Source: an uncultured Lachnospiraceae bacterium
Lineage (GTDB): Bacteria; Bacillota; Clostridia; Lachnospirales; Lachnospiraceae
NCBI GenBank assembly: GCA_949502235.1
Contig: CATBDC010000015.1
Span: 1-64,000, forward strand
DNA length: 64,000 bases
Reading direction: 5' to 3'
Positions 23,119-31,794 of this stretch are shown one piece after another. Under the pieces are notes generated by a model, which did no database searches, had not been told where the DNA came from, and was given only the letters and a program-made list of their open reading frames with translations. Every line of letters starts with the position of its first letter. The stretch's first letter is position 1. Both the position numbers and the translations under genes were made by a program.

Positions 23119-24510
23119 ATGGATTTGATTAGTATCAGAGACTTATACAAGAAAAGAGAAGAGTATCTTGACAAGGAGATTACTATAGGAGGCTGGGTGC
23201 GGAGCATCCGTGATTCAAAGGCATTTGGCTTTATTGTCGTAAATGACGGCACATTTTTTGAACCCCTGCAGGTGGTATACCATGATCATATGGAGAATTT
23301 TGAAGAGATTTCTAAATTGAATGTAGGCGCTGCCATTATCGTGACAGGTACACTGGTTGCGACTCCGAACGCGAAGCAGCCCTTCGAGATACAGGCCGAA
23401 AAAGTGGCAGTAGAGGGAGCGTCTGCGCCGGATTATCCTCTTCAGAAGAAGCGCCACAGCTTTGAATACCTGCGGACCATTTCCCATCTGCGTCCGAGAA
23501 CGAACACCTTCCAGGCCGTGTTCCGCGTGCGTTCCATTACGGCATACGCGCTCCATAAATTTTTCCAGGACAGGGATTTTGTGTACGTGCATACTCCTAT
23601 TATTACGGGAAGCGACTGTGAAGGGGCTGGGGAGATGTTCCGTGTGACCACTATGGACATGGGGGATATTCCTCATACAGAGGACGGCCAGGTGGATTAT
23701 TCTAAAGACTTTTTCGGGAGGGAGACAAGCCTTACCGTAAGCGGCCAGTTAAACGGGGAGACCTATGCCCAGGCGTTCAAGAACATTTACACCTTTGGAC
23801 CTACCTTCCGGGCGGAGAATTCCAACACCACACGCCATGCGGCAGAATTCTGGATGCTGGAACCGGAGATGGCATTTGCAGACCTTGAGGACAATATGGA
23901 TATCGCCGAGGCTATGCTCAAGTATGTGATTAACTATGTTATGGAGCATGCGCCGGAGGAGATGAATTTCTTTAATTCCTTTGTGGACAAGGGGCTTCTT
24001 GAGAGGCTTAATAATGTGGCAACCTCCGATTTTGCGAGAATCACGTATACAGAAGCAATCGATATATTAGAAAAGAATAATGATAAATTCGAATATAAAG
24101 TATCCTGGGGCGCGGATTTGCAGACAGAGCATGAACGGTATCTGACAGAGCAGGTATATAAGAGACCGGTATTTGTGACAGATTATCCAAAGGAGATAAA
24201 GGCATTTTACATGAAGCAGAACGATGATGGGAAGACTGTTGCGGCAGTAGACTGCCTTGTTCCCGGAATTGGGGAGATTATCGGCGGAAGCCAGAGAGAG
24301 GATGATTTCGGAAAGCTTGAAGCGCGGATGAAGGAGCTGGGGCTTAAGGAAGAGGACTATGGATTTTATATGGATTTGAGAAAGTACGGTTCCACCAGGC
24401 ACTCAGGCTATGGGCTGGGCTTTGAGAGATGCATTATGTATCTGACAGGGATGAGCAACATCAGGGACGTAATACCATTTCCAAGGACAGTGAATAACTG
24501 CGACCTATAA
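23119..24510 (+). CDS. asnS: Asparaginyl-tRNA synthetase
   Basis: The 463-residue protein charges tRNA-Asn with asparagine in the cytosol. The N-terminal 110 residues form the OB-fold anticodon-binding domain ([19 protein letters not shown]). The class II core follows with motif 2 in [20 protein letters not shown] and motif 3 in [15 protein letters not shown], then the [10 protein letters not shown] end. Both length and motif set are typical of AsnS rather than AspS, which would carry a GAD insertion and be near 590 residues. The AAGGAG site lies before the ATG. A GGGACGG-type repeat directly follows the stop. Confidence 0.95.
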   Translation: MDLISIRDLYKKREEYLDKEITIGGWVRSIRDSKAFGFIVVNDGTFFEPLQVVYHDHMENFEEISKLNVGAAIIVTGTLVATPNAKQPFEIQAEKVAVEGASAPDYPLQKKRHSFEYLRTISHLRPRTNTFQAVFRVRSITAYALHKFFQDRDFVYVHTPIITGSDCEGAGEMFRVTTMDMGDIPHTEDGQVDYSKDFFGRETSLTVSGQLNGETYAQAFKNIYTFGPTFRAENSNTTRHAAEFWMLEPEMAFADLEDNMDIAEAMLKYVINYVMEHAPEEMNFFNSFVDKGLLERLNNVATSDFARITYTEAIDILEKNNDKFEYKVSWGADLQTEHERYLTEQVYKRPVFVTDYPKEIKAFYMKQNDDGKTVAAVDCLVPGIGEIIGGSQREDDFGKLEARMKELGLKEEDYGFYMDLRKYGSTRHSGYGLGFERCIMYLTGMSNIRDVIPFPRTVNNCDL

Positions 24511-24521
24511 GCGGATCAGAA

Positions 24522-24643
24522 TTGGGGACGGGGTAAAATGAAAAATACTCCGTCCCAGATGGAGAAAAGGGTGTCCCCAACCCATGGGGACAGGGATAAT
24601 TTAATCTGGGACGGAGTATTTTTCATTTTACCCCGTCCCCAAC
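24522..24643. repeat. GGGACGG-type palindrome pair (REP-like)
   Basis: GGGGACGGGGTAAAATG near 24524 is mirrored by CATTTTACCCCGTCCCC ending at 24640, with ACTCCGTCCCAGAT and ATCTGGGACGGAGT as the inner mirrored pair. The centre has GTCCCCAACCCATGGGGAC. It fills the gap between asnS and the response-regulator gene and could form a long hairpin that ends asnS transcription. Confidence 0.85.
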
Positions 24644-24657
24644 ATAGGAGGAGCAGT

Positions 24658-25347
24658 ATGAATATTCTGGTTGTTGATGATGAGAGGGAAATTGCAGATG
24701 TTATTGAGCTGTATCTTCAGAATGATCAGTACAGTGTTTTGAAGTTTTATACTGGAGAGGACGCGCTGAAATGTATTAAGAGTACGAGGATTGACTTGGC
24801 GATTCTGGATATTATGCTTCCTGATGTGGATGGGTTCCAGATTTTGAAGCAGATTCGTGAGAAGTATACGTTTCCGGTGATTATGCTGACGGCGAAGACG
24901 GAGTATATTGATAAGATAACAGGGCTTACCCTGGGGGCGGATGATTATATTCCGAAGCCCTTCAATCCGCTTGAGCTGGTCGCAAGAGTGAAGGCACAGA
25001 TCCGCCGTTATACGCAGTACAATGACGGACTGAGGGAGGAAGGGAATATTATTGATTTCGGGGGCCTGTTTTTGGATCGAAACTCCCATGAATGTGTCTA
25101 TAATGAGGTTCCGCTTACTCTTACGCCCATAGAGTTTGACGTTTTGTGGCTTCTCTGCGAGAACAGGGGGAAGGTCATTAGCTCGGAGGAGCTTTTTGAA
25201 AAGGTTTGGAGCGAGAAATATTATAAAAACAGCAATAATACGGTTATGGTGCATATCCGGCACCTGCGGGAAAAGATGAGCGGGCCGACGGGTAAGTCAG
25301 ATTTTATCAAGACAGTGTGGGGAGTAGGGTATAAGGTTGAAGAATAA
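24658..25347 (+). CDS. OmpR/VanR-type response regulator
   Basis: The 229-residue protein has a receiver domain with phospho-acceptor D51 in LAILDIMLPDVDGF, the acidic pair in VVDDE, the conserved lysine in MLTAKTE, and a C-terminal OmpR-type winged helix (TPIEFDVLWLLCENRGKVIS, then NNTVMVHIRHLREK). It pairs with the histidine kinase whose gene overlaps its last bases. The ATG at 24658 follows AGGAGGAG; longer reading upstream would pass through the repeat and is rejected. Layout resembles VanR-like regulators, but the target genes are not evident. Confidence 0.9.
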   Translation: MNILVVDDEREIADVIELYLQNDQYSVLKFYTGEDALKCIKSTRIDLAILDIMLPDVDGFQILKQIREKYTFPVIMLTAKTEYIDKITGLTLGADDYIPKPFNPLELVARVKAQIRRYTQYNDGLREEGNIIDFGGLFLDRNSHECVYNEVPLTLTPIEFDVLWLLCENRGKVISSEELFEKVWSEKYYKNSNNTVMVHIRHLREKMSGPTGKSDFIKTVWGVGYKVEE

Positions 25348-26581
25348 TTATCGTAAATTAAAATTCAGTATTTTGCTGCAGACGGTGCTTGTTACTGCAC
25401 TGACGGTGTTTGTTGGCGGTTTTTTGCTGAATTATGTGATTGACGGAGTATATAATGACAGCTTTGCGCAGACATTTGTTGATTTTCTTACCGCTATGCA
25501 TATAGAAGAACAGAAAGCGATTGACCTGTATTGGAGGCTGATTGGGGATAACAAGACGTTTTTCATGATTATCGGCTTTCTTCTTCTTTTTGCATTATTT
25601 TTTTATGTAGCGCTTACAAAGATGACGAAATATCTTGACCAGGTGGGAAATGGTATTGAAAATATTGTATCGGATTCAACGGAGCCGATTCACCTTATTA
25701 CAGAGCTTAAGCCCCTGGAAATCCGGCTGAATGAAATCAAGGCGACTCTTAGGCGCCAGGAGCTGGAATCGGTGGAGAGTGAAAAGAAGAAAAATGATCT
25801 TGTTCTGTTTCTTGCCCATGATTTAAAAACGCCGCTTACATCGGTTGTGGCATACCTTAGCATGCTTGACAGCCATCCGGATATGCCAAGTGAGGAGCGT
25901 ACGAAGTATACGCACATTGCCCTTGAAAAATCGCTCCGGCTTGGAGAGCTGATTAATGAATTTTTTGATATAACCAGATATAACCTCCAGAATATCGAAT
26001 TAGAGAAGGTAGAGATTAATTTATCTATGATGCTGGAGCAGCTTGCGGACGAGCTGTACGGCGTTTTGCAGGAAAAACACCTCTTCTGTGAGGTAGAGGC
26101 TGAAGAAAACCTGGTGGTATACGGGGATCCGGACAAGCTTGCCCGGGTATTTGATAATATTCTGCGCAATGCCATTGCCTATTGCCATGAGCATACAAAA
26201 ATTCTAATTACCGCGCAGATGAAGCGAAATGATGTTGAGATTATATTTACCAATGAGGGAGATAAAATTCCGGGAGATATGCTGCAGACAATCTTTGAAA
26301 AGTTTTACAGGGTGGATAATTCCCGCTCAAGCGGAACGGGCGGGGCAGGACTGGGTCTTGCCATAGCCAAAGAGATTGTGGAGATGCATGGGGGAAGAAT
26401 ACGTGCAAGAAGTGATGATAACCGGACGCAGTTTATCGTAACACTGCCGTCTAAGGACGAGAAAGAAGAGGAGCAGGCACATGAAATTCATACACATCGC
26501 AGACGTACACTTGGGAGCAGACCCGGACATTGGAGGCTCGCGCCAGGGAAAACGGGGAAGGGAAATATGGGACACTCTTAA
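25337..26581 (+). CDS. VanS-like sensor histidine kinase
   Basis: The 414-residue protein starts at a TTG inside the end of the response-regulator gene. Two membrane helices (about 10-32 and 72-92) bound a small outside loop. The kinase core has the phospho-acceptor histidine in FLAHDLKTPLTS, an N-box in DNILRNAIAYCHE and the G-box GTGGAGLGLAIAKEI. The reading frame runs 101 bases into the next gene and ends with a basic tail (THRRRTLGSRPGHWRL) unlike a normal kinase end. The core would be complete near residue 375, so the tail may be a read-through extension. Confidence 0.88.
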   Translation: MKNNYRKLKFSILLQTVLVTALTVFVGGFLLNYVIDGVYNDSFAQTFVDFLTAMHIEEQKAIDLYWRLIGDNKTFFMIIGFLLLFALFFYVALTKMTKYLDQVGNGIENIVSDSTEPIHLITELKPLEIRLNEIKATLRRQELESVESEKKKNDLVLFLAHDLKTPLTSVVAYLSMLDSHPDMPSEERTKYTHIALEKSLRLGELINEFFDITRYNLQNIELEKVEINLSMMLEQLADELYGVLQEKHLFCEVEAEENLVVYGDPDKLARVFDNILRNAIAYCHEHTKILITAQMKRNDVEIIFTNEGDKIPGDMLQTIFEKFYRVDNSRSSGTGGAGLGLAIAKEIVEMHGGRIRARSDDNRTQFIVTLPSKDEKEEEQAHEIHTHRRRTLGSRPGHWRLAPGKTGKGNMGHS

Positions 26582-27536
26582 AAGAGTCCTTGATATATGT
26601 GAGGAAAAGAAAATAGAGCTTCTTCTTATTGCAGGAGATCTGTTTCACAGGCAGCCCCTAAAAAGGGAGCTTAAGGAGCTGAACTCGATGCTTGGCAGAC
26701 TGTCTGTTACGGAGACAGTATTGATAGCGGGAAATCATGATTATTTAAAAAAGGATTCCTATTACCGCAGCTTTCCCTGGGCGGAGAATGTACATATGAT
26801 TTTGTCCTCCGAACCATCGGCCGTAAGGCTTCCCAGGTATTCCCTTGCAGTTTACGGGCTTAGCTATTTTTCAAAGGAGATTACGGAGGAGCTCTATAAG
26901 CATGCAAAAGCAAAAGGGCTTATGCCTTATGAGATCCTTCTGGCACATGGCGGGGATGAAAAGCATATTCCTGTGAAAAAGGAAGACCTGTTAAGTCTCG
27001 GCTATGATTATATTGCCCTGGGCCACATCCATAAGCCCCGGCAGATATGTCCCGGAAGGATTGCATATGCAGGCGCCTTAGAGCCTGTTGATAAAAATGA
27101 TACCGGCATGCACGGATACATAGAGGGAGAGCTGACAGCTAAGGGCTGCCGCACCGTGTTTGTGCCGGCGGCTTCAAGAGAGTATATTCATATGGAAATA
27201 TCTGTAGACAGACGGATGACAGGATATGATCTCCGGGAAAAAATCCGGGAAAAAATAGAGGAAAAGGGAGTGCAGAACATTTATAAGATCATCCTTACCG
27301 GGCAGAGGGATCCGGATATTGTATTTGATTATGAGCTTCTTGATCCGCTGGGCAATATTATTGAGCTTGTGGACAACACGACTTTTGCCTATCAGCTTGA
27401 TAAGCTTGCGGTAAAGAACAGAGAAAATATTCTTGGACAATATATTGAAAGTTTTCGCGGAAGCACAGAAGGCAGCATAGAATATCAGGCGTTGTGCGAG
27501 GGAGTACATGCTCTGATGGAAACAAGAAGAGGTTAA
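26481..27536 (+). CDS. SbcD/YhaO-type metallophosphoesterase (DNA repair exonuclease family)
   Basis: The 351-residue protein carries the calcineurin-like phosphoesterase motifs of SbcD/Mre11 nucleases: IADVHLGA (6-13), AGDLFHR, AGNHDYL, LLAHGG and LGHIHKPR. The length and C-terminal part resemble YhaO, the partner of YhaN. It starts inside the kinase gene and is followed one base later by the YhaN-like ATPase, so the two are co-transcribed. Expected role: a metal-dependent DNA-end nuclease working with its ATPase. Operon sharing with a two-component system is unusual. Confidence 0.85.
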   Translation: MKFIHIADVHLGADPDIGGSRQGKRGREIWDTLKRVLDICEEKKIELLLIAGDLFHRQPLKRELKELNSMLGRLSVTETVLIAGNHDYLKKDSYYRSFPWAENVHMILSSEPSAVRLPRYSLAVYGLSYFSKEITEELYKHAKAKGLMPYEILLAHGGDEKHIPVKKEDLLSLGYDYIALGHIHKPRQICPGRIAYAGALEPVDKNDTGMHGYIEGELTAKGCRTVFVPAASREYIHMEISVDRRMTGYDLREKIREKIEEKGVQNIYKIILTGQRDPDIVFDYELLDPLGNIIELVDNTTFAYQLDKLAVKNRENILGQYIESFRGSTEGSIEYQALCEGVHALMETRRG

Positions 27537-27537
27537 C

Positions 27538-29097
27538 ATGAAAATCTGTGAATTATTACTAAAAAACTTTGGAAAATTTGAAAATAGGAGTATCACCCTG
27601 TCAGAGGGAATCCAGCTTCTGTACGGAGAAAATGAATCCGGAAAATCCACCCTCCATTCATTTATAAAGGGAATGTTTTTTGGCATGGAAAGAGGACGGG
27701 GGCGGGCCGCGAACCATGATATATTTACAAAGTACGAGCCCTGGGGAAATCCCAATTATTACGCGGGAAGAATGATCTTTGAAACCGGCGGGCGCCATTT
27801 TATTCTCGAAAGAAATTTTGATAAATATGGGAAGAATATAAGCCTTGTCTGCCAGGAGGATTTAGAAGAGCTTTCACCGGCGGACGGTGATCTTGACATG
27901 CTTCTTAACGGACTTACCCCATCAGGCTTTGATGATACAATATCTGTAGCGCAGCTTAGGGCAAAGCCGGGAACGTCTCTTGCGGCAGAGCTTAAAAACT
28001 ACGCCACGAATTACTATGTGACCGGCGGAGACGAGCTGGATCTTGAGAAGGCGCTAAAGGTGCTGAAGGAAAGGAAGAAGGAGGCGGAAAAAAAGATTCA
28101 GGAGGCCATAGAGGAAAAGCAGAAAAAGCGCGATGCCATTGAACAGGAAATGTCCTATGTATGGCGTGACATCCACAGATTAACAGAAGAAAATGACCGC
28201 CTGGAAGAGGAAATCGCATGCCGGAAGGAACGGATGGAAAACGAAAATGAAAAGGAGCCGGAGGTAAAGCAGAGAGTCTTTGATGAGATCCGTCCGCCGA
28301 AATGGCGGGTTCACCCTGTAGAAATACTTATCTTTGCGGCAGGAATTGTGGCATCCTTCCTTTTGATCCCTAAGCCGTGGAATTCCTTTGTTACGATAGT
28401 CCTTCTTTTGTGCGGGATTATTTATATATGGAACAGGATGAAGATCAGCAAGCAGCAGACGAAGACAGAGCCGGAGCTTATCTTAGAAGAAATCACTCCG
28501 GAGGAGGAAAAGCTTCCGGTGAAGAAGCTCCTCTGGGAATTTGACCGCAACGCAGAGGAGCTTCGTGAAAAGCAGATACAGTATGAGAATCTGAAGGAAG
28601 CCTTAGAGGAGCTCTGTGAAGTTACAGACGAGTATAAAAAGTATGAAAACCTGAAACAGGCAGTGCAGCTTGCATCCGAAAGAATTACAGAGCTTTCTGG
28701 AGGACTTAGAAAAAAGCTGCAGCAGGATCTGGATGTACATATTTCTGAGATTATAAGTGAAATTACGGATGGAAAATATGAGAAGCTGATTCTGGGAGAG
28801 GAGCTTACGTTAAGTGTCATATCAGAGGGGAAGAAAATACCGGCAGAGTATCTAAGCCAGGGAACCATAGAGCAGATATATTTTGCCCTTCGCATGGCGG
28901 CCGCAGAGGTTCTTCATGAGGAAGAATACCCGGTTATTCTGGATGATGCCTTTGTATGCTATGATGAGCAGAGACTTAACCGCATACTGAAATGGCTGCA
29001 CCAAAATAAAAAGCAGGTGCTCCTCTTCACCTGCCAGAAACGTGAAGAGGAAGCACTTAAGAAAATGGGGATTCCCTTTAGAAAAATTGTGATTTAA
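27538..29097 (+). CDS. Short YhaN/SbcC-like AAA ATPase with membrane segments
   Basis: The 519-residue protein begins with an RecF/SMC-like N-terminus, Walker A in YGENESGKST, and ends with a signature-like LSQGTIEQIYFALRMAAAE, Walker B in VILDDAF and a switch region. Between them are coiled-coil stretches (about 165-240 and 320-390) and, at about 262-300, two hydrophobic segments (ILIFAAGIVASFLLI, FVTIVLLLCGIIYIW). YhaN of Bacillus is nearly twice as long, so the coiled coil here is much shortened. The membrane pair suggests it is anchored. Partner of the adjacent YhaO-like nuclease. Confidence 0.8.
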   Translation: MKICELLLKNFGKFENRSITLSEGIQLLYGENESGKSTLHSFIKGMFFGMERGRGRAANHDIFTKYEPWGNPNYYAGRMIFETGGRHFILERNFDKYGKNISLVCQEDLEELSPADGDLDMLLNGLTPSGFDDTISVAQLRAKPGTSLAAELKNYATNYYVTGGDELDLEKALKVLKERKKEAEKKIQEAIEEKQKKRDAIEQEMSYVWRDIHRLTEENDRLEEEIACRKERMENENEKEPEVKQRVFDEIRPPKWRVHPVEILIFAAGIVASFLLIPKPWNSFVTIVLLLCGIIYIWNRMKISKQQTKTEPELILEEITPEEEKLPVKKLLWEFDRNAEELREKQIQYENLKEALEELCEVTDEYKKYENLKQAVQLASERITELSGGLRKKLQQDLDVHISEIISEITDGKYEKLILGEELTLSVISEGKKIPAEYLSQGTIEQIYFALRMAAAEVLHEEEYPVILDDAFVCYDEQRLNRILKWLHQNKKQVLLFTCQKREEEALKKMGIPFRKIVI

Positions 29098-29103
29098 AAA
29101 GTT

Positions 29104-29330
29104 ACATCTGTACGGTTGGAGCATTATTCAGGGGACGGCAGTTCGGGGCAGTTCTTCCCCACGCAGGCAGGGAGGCGCTTCGGTGAGCTAACGACTAACT
29201 ACGACTAAGGAATTCAGGAGAGCCTTCATTCCTAAGTCTTCGTAAGTCGTGGATCTCACCTTCGCTAAGGACACCCTTTTAATGCCTGCTTAGGGGAAGA
29301 ACTGCCCCGAACTGCCTGTGCACTGGAAAA
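29104..29330 (+). repeat. Rod-forming structured element, copy B
   Basis: Same plan as copy A but with different bases: GGCAGTTCGGGGCAGTTC pairs with GAACTGCCCCGAACTGCC, CTTCCCC with GGGGAAG, GCAGGC with GCCTGC, then GGTGAG/CTCACC, ACGAC/GTCGT, AGGAAT/ATTCCT and AGG/CCT around the same AGAG loop. Its right outer arm is shortened where it meets copy C. It lies between convergent genes and could act as a terminator. Confidence 0.85.
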
Positions 29331-29334
29331 ATCT

Positions 29335-29581
29335 CCATCTGTGCAGTTGGAACATCATTTTCGATGCACAGGAAGTTTTAAGATGCCCTTCCTAAAAGCG
29401 GACATTAGGGGGGCGTTTTTAGCGGAGGTGAAATCCACCGCTTACAAAAGACTTAGGAGTGAAGGTTCTCCTGAACTCCTTAGCCGTTGTTAGCGGTTAG
29501 TTCACCGGAGTGTTGCCCAGTCTGCGTTAGGAAGGGCATCTTAAAACTTCCGTCCCTCGGATAATACAATCGTACAGGTGG
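29335..29581 (-). repeat. Rod-forming structured element, copy C (inverted)
   Basis: Read on the minus strand it is close to copy A: GGAAGTTTTAAGATG/CATCTTAAAACTTCC, CCTTCCTA/TAGGAAGG, GGTGAA/TTCACC, AGGAGT/ACTCCT. The region corresponding to GGAGG/CCTCC in A has changed. B and C are placed tail to tail. It ends nine bases before the stop of the prs-like gene. Confidence 0.85.
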
Positions 29582-29589
29582 AAATTTTT

Positions 29590-30768
29590 CTACCTTCTTT
29601 TATACTCCTCTACTGCATACTGGATCCGTTCGTTCGGAGACAGTATGCTGCTGATGGAGCCGTCATGGTTTAAGGTGTCAATCATCAGAGCAATGTATTT
29701 GCTCATATCGCAGCTGATATAGTAGGGCCTTGAAAGAAGCTCCGGGGTCTGGTAGATGAGGTTGGTTGTGAGGATGGCGTCCAGAATTCCCTCCTCGTAG
29801 GCCTTATCAAACTTGTCAAGACCATTTGTGAAAAGACCGAAGGTCGCGGCAGCAAATATACGCTTTGCCCTGCGCTGCTTTAACTGGCCGGCTACATCTA
29901 AAATACTGTCCCCGGAGGAAATCATGTCATCAAGAATAATAACATCCTTGCCCTCTACCGAAGAACCGAGGAATTCATGAGCAACAATGGGGTTGCGCCC
30001 ATTTACAATTTTTGTATAGTCACGTCTCTTATAAAACATTCCCATATCAAGGTTCAGCACATTGGCAAGATAGACAGCGCGTCCGGTAGCCCCTTCATCC
30101 GGGCTTATGGCCATCATGTGTTCACTGTCAATCTGAAGATCGTCATAGCGCTTCAAAAGTCCCTTCACAAACTGATAGGTTGGCTTGACAGTTTCAAAGC
30201 CACTTAGGGGAATTGCATTTTGCACCCGCGGATCATGGGCATCGAAGGTAATAATATTGTCAACCCCCATCCTCACAAGCTCCTGAAGAGCCAGGGCGCA
30301 GTCAAGGGACTCCCGCCCGCTTCTCTTGTGCTGCCGGCTTTCGTATAAAAATGGCATGATAACATTCAGCCGCCTTGCCTTACCTCCGATGGCAGCGATA
30401 ACTCTCTTGAGATTCTGGAAATGATCATCCGGCGACATGTGGTTCGTATGTCCGGTCAGAGAGTAGGTAAGACTATAGTTGCAGACATCTACCATGAGAT
30501 AGATGTCCCTGCCTCGTACGGATTCCCCGATAATCCCCTTTGCCTCTCCGGAACCAAATCTCGGAACCTTGGCATTTATCAGGTAAGTATCCTTTTCGTA
30601 GCCGCTGAATACAACATCATCCTTGTAAACGTGTCCGCTTTCCTTGCGCCATTTTACGAGATAGTTATCAACCATTTTCCCCATGTCCTGACAACCATCC
30701 AGAGCGATTATCCCCAAAGCTCCGATTGGAATGTTGTCCAATATACGTTCGTTACGGCGTAGCATCAT
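29590..30768 (-). CDS. prs: Ribose-phosphate pyrophosphokinase (long clostridial type)
   Basis: The 392-residue protein makes PRPP from ribose 5-phosphate and ATP for nucleotide, histidine and tryptophan synthesis. The PRPP-binding loop is seen as VIILDDMISSGDS and the ATP/R5P side as FLYESRQHKRSGRESL, with DAHDPR (the His flexible-loop region) nearby. It is longer than the standard 315-residue enzyme, with extra N-terminal residues, as in the second Prs type found in Lachnospiraceae. The ATG at 30768 has GGGAGG five bases upstream and overlaps the 3' end of the DnaC-like gene by 17 bases. Last gene of a dnaD-dnaC-prs unit. Confidence 0.88.
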   Translation of the reverse strand: MMLRRNERILDNIPIGALGIIALDGCQDMGKMVDNYLVKWRKESGHVYKDDVVFSGYEKDTYLINAKVPRFGSGEAKGIIGESVRGRDIYLMVDVCNYSLTYSLTGHTNHMSPDDHFQNLKRVIAAIGGKARRLNVIMPFLYESRQHKRSGRESLDCALALQELVRMGVDNIITFDAHDPRVQNAIPLSGFETVKPTYQFVKGLLKRYDDLQIDSEHMMAISPDEGATGRAVYLANVLNLDMGMFYKRRDYTKIVNGRNPIVAHEFLGSSVEGKDVIILDDMISSGDSILDVAGQLKQRRAKRIFAAATFGLFTNGLDKFDKAYEEGILDAILTTNLIYQTPELLSRPYYISCDMSKYIALMIDTLNHDGSISSILSPNERIQYAVEEYKRR

Positions 30769-31765
30769 CTGTACCTCCCAGGTTTAATAATTTTTTTTGA
30801 ATTCTTATATCATCACCCGTAAGCCTTAGCATGGTATAGCTGCTGCTGATACGGGAAAAGATTCGTTCAGAATAGATGGTCTTCACATCCTCTAACGCAA
30901 GATTTGTCGATATAATTGTCGGCTTTTTTCTGAGAATCCGTTCGTTCAGGACAGTAAAAAGCTTAGATACTGTAAATGTATTAGGCAGTTCGGAGCCAAG
31001 ATCATCAATAATCAAAAGATCGCAGCCATAAATAAGAGGGTGCGTGTTCTCCTCATCGGCATCCTTTTTTCCGAAAGTCTCCTTTGCCAGGATTTCAAAA
31101 AGACGCGATGCAGAAAAGTAAATAACAGAATAGGAACTGTCAAGAAGCTCTTTTGCAATGCAGTGGGAAAGAAAGGTCTTTCCCACTCCTGTATCTCCAT
31201 ATAGTAATATGTTGTGAAAGCTTTCAGAAAATGTATCAACAAATTCATGGCAGGCCTCTAATGCTGTCAGCATAGCCTCCTTTGAGGAACGGCCGGTCAG
31301 AGGATCAATATGATTTTCAGAATAATAGGAAAGCGAGCAGGCGGAAAAATTTTCCTGCTCCAGAATTCCCTTAAGATTTGACTGTGCATATAGTAAATCG
31401 ATCACTGCTTTTTGAAAGCAGTGACATTTTATAGCGCCCTGATATCCGGTATCCCGGCAGTCAGGGCATGTATAATGGAGCTCAAGGTAATCTCCGGGAA
31501 AATGATTTTTCTTAAGAAGGGCCTGTTTCCTGGCCGTCAGTTCTGCCATGTCTGCTCTAAAGGATGAAAGGGCAGAGTCGTCACCGTCTATGAGGCTTTT
31601 TGCCTTTTCTATACTGAGTGAAGAGATAGAGTCATCGATTTCCTTTATTGCCGGTACGGCATCGTATACTTCCCTGTACCGCATGCGGAGATTATATTCG
31701 TTGTCAGATTGTCTTTGTTCATAAGTACGCATAAGCTCATCGTACTGTGAGTTGGATAAGGCCAT
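30752..31765 (-). CDS. DnaC/DnaI-like replication ATP-binding protein
   Basis: The 337-residue protein is a DnaC/IstB-type AAA+ ATPase expected to load the replicative helicase. A zinc-ribbon-like CPDCRDTGYQGAIKCHC lies near residue 114. Walker A is LYGDTGVGKTFLSH, Walker B is LLIIDDLGSE, and sensor 1 is IISTNLALEDV. A coiled N-terminal part (about 1-90) may hold the helicase-binding part. It is directly behind a DnaD-domain gene, the usual clostridial pairing for primosome proteins. Confidence 0.85.
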   Translation of the reverse strand: MALSNSQYDELMRTYEQRQSDNEYNLRMRYREVYDAVPAIKEIDDSISSLSIEKAKSLIDGDDSALSSFRADMAELTARKQALLKKNHFPGDYLELHYTCPDCRDTGYQGAIKCHCFQKAVIDLLYAQSNLKGILEQENFSACSLSYYSENHIDPLTGRSSKEAMLTALEACHEFVDTFSESFHNILLYGDTGVGKTFLSHCIAKELLDSSYSVIYFSASRLFEILAKETFGKKDADEENTHPLIYGCDLLIIDDLGSELPNTFTVSKLFTVLNERILRKKPTIISTNLALEDVKTIYSERIFSRISSSYTMLRLTGDDIRIQKKLLNLGGTDDATP

Positions 31766-31794
31766 AAGAAACTCCTTATTATAGTACTTGTTTT

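Noticed and set aside
24538-24657. N-terminal extension of the response regulator
   Set aside because: The extra residues come from a GGGACGG-type repeat; the ATG at 24658 has an AGGAGG site and begins the receiver domain.
29104-29581. CRISPR array or tandem repeat array
   Set aside because: The repeats are two inverted 230-250-bp structured units and not short repeats with regular spacers; no cas genes are nearby.
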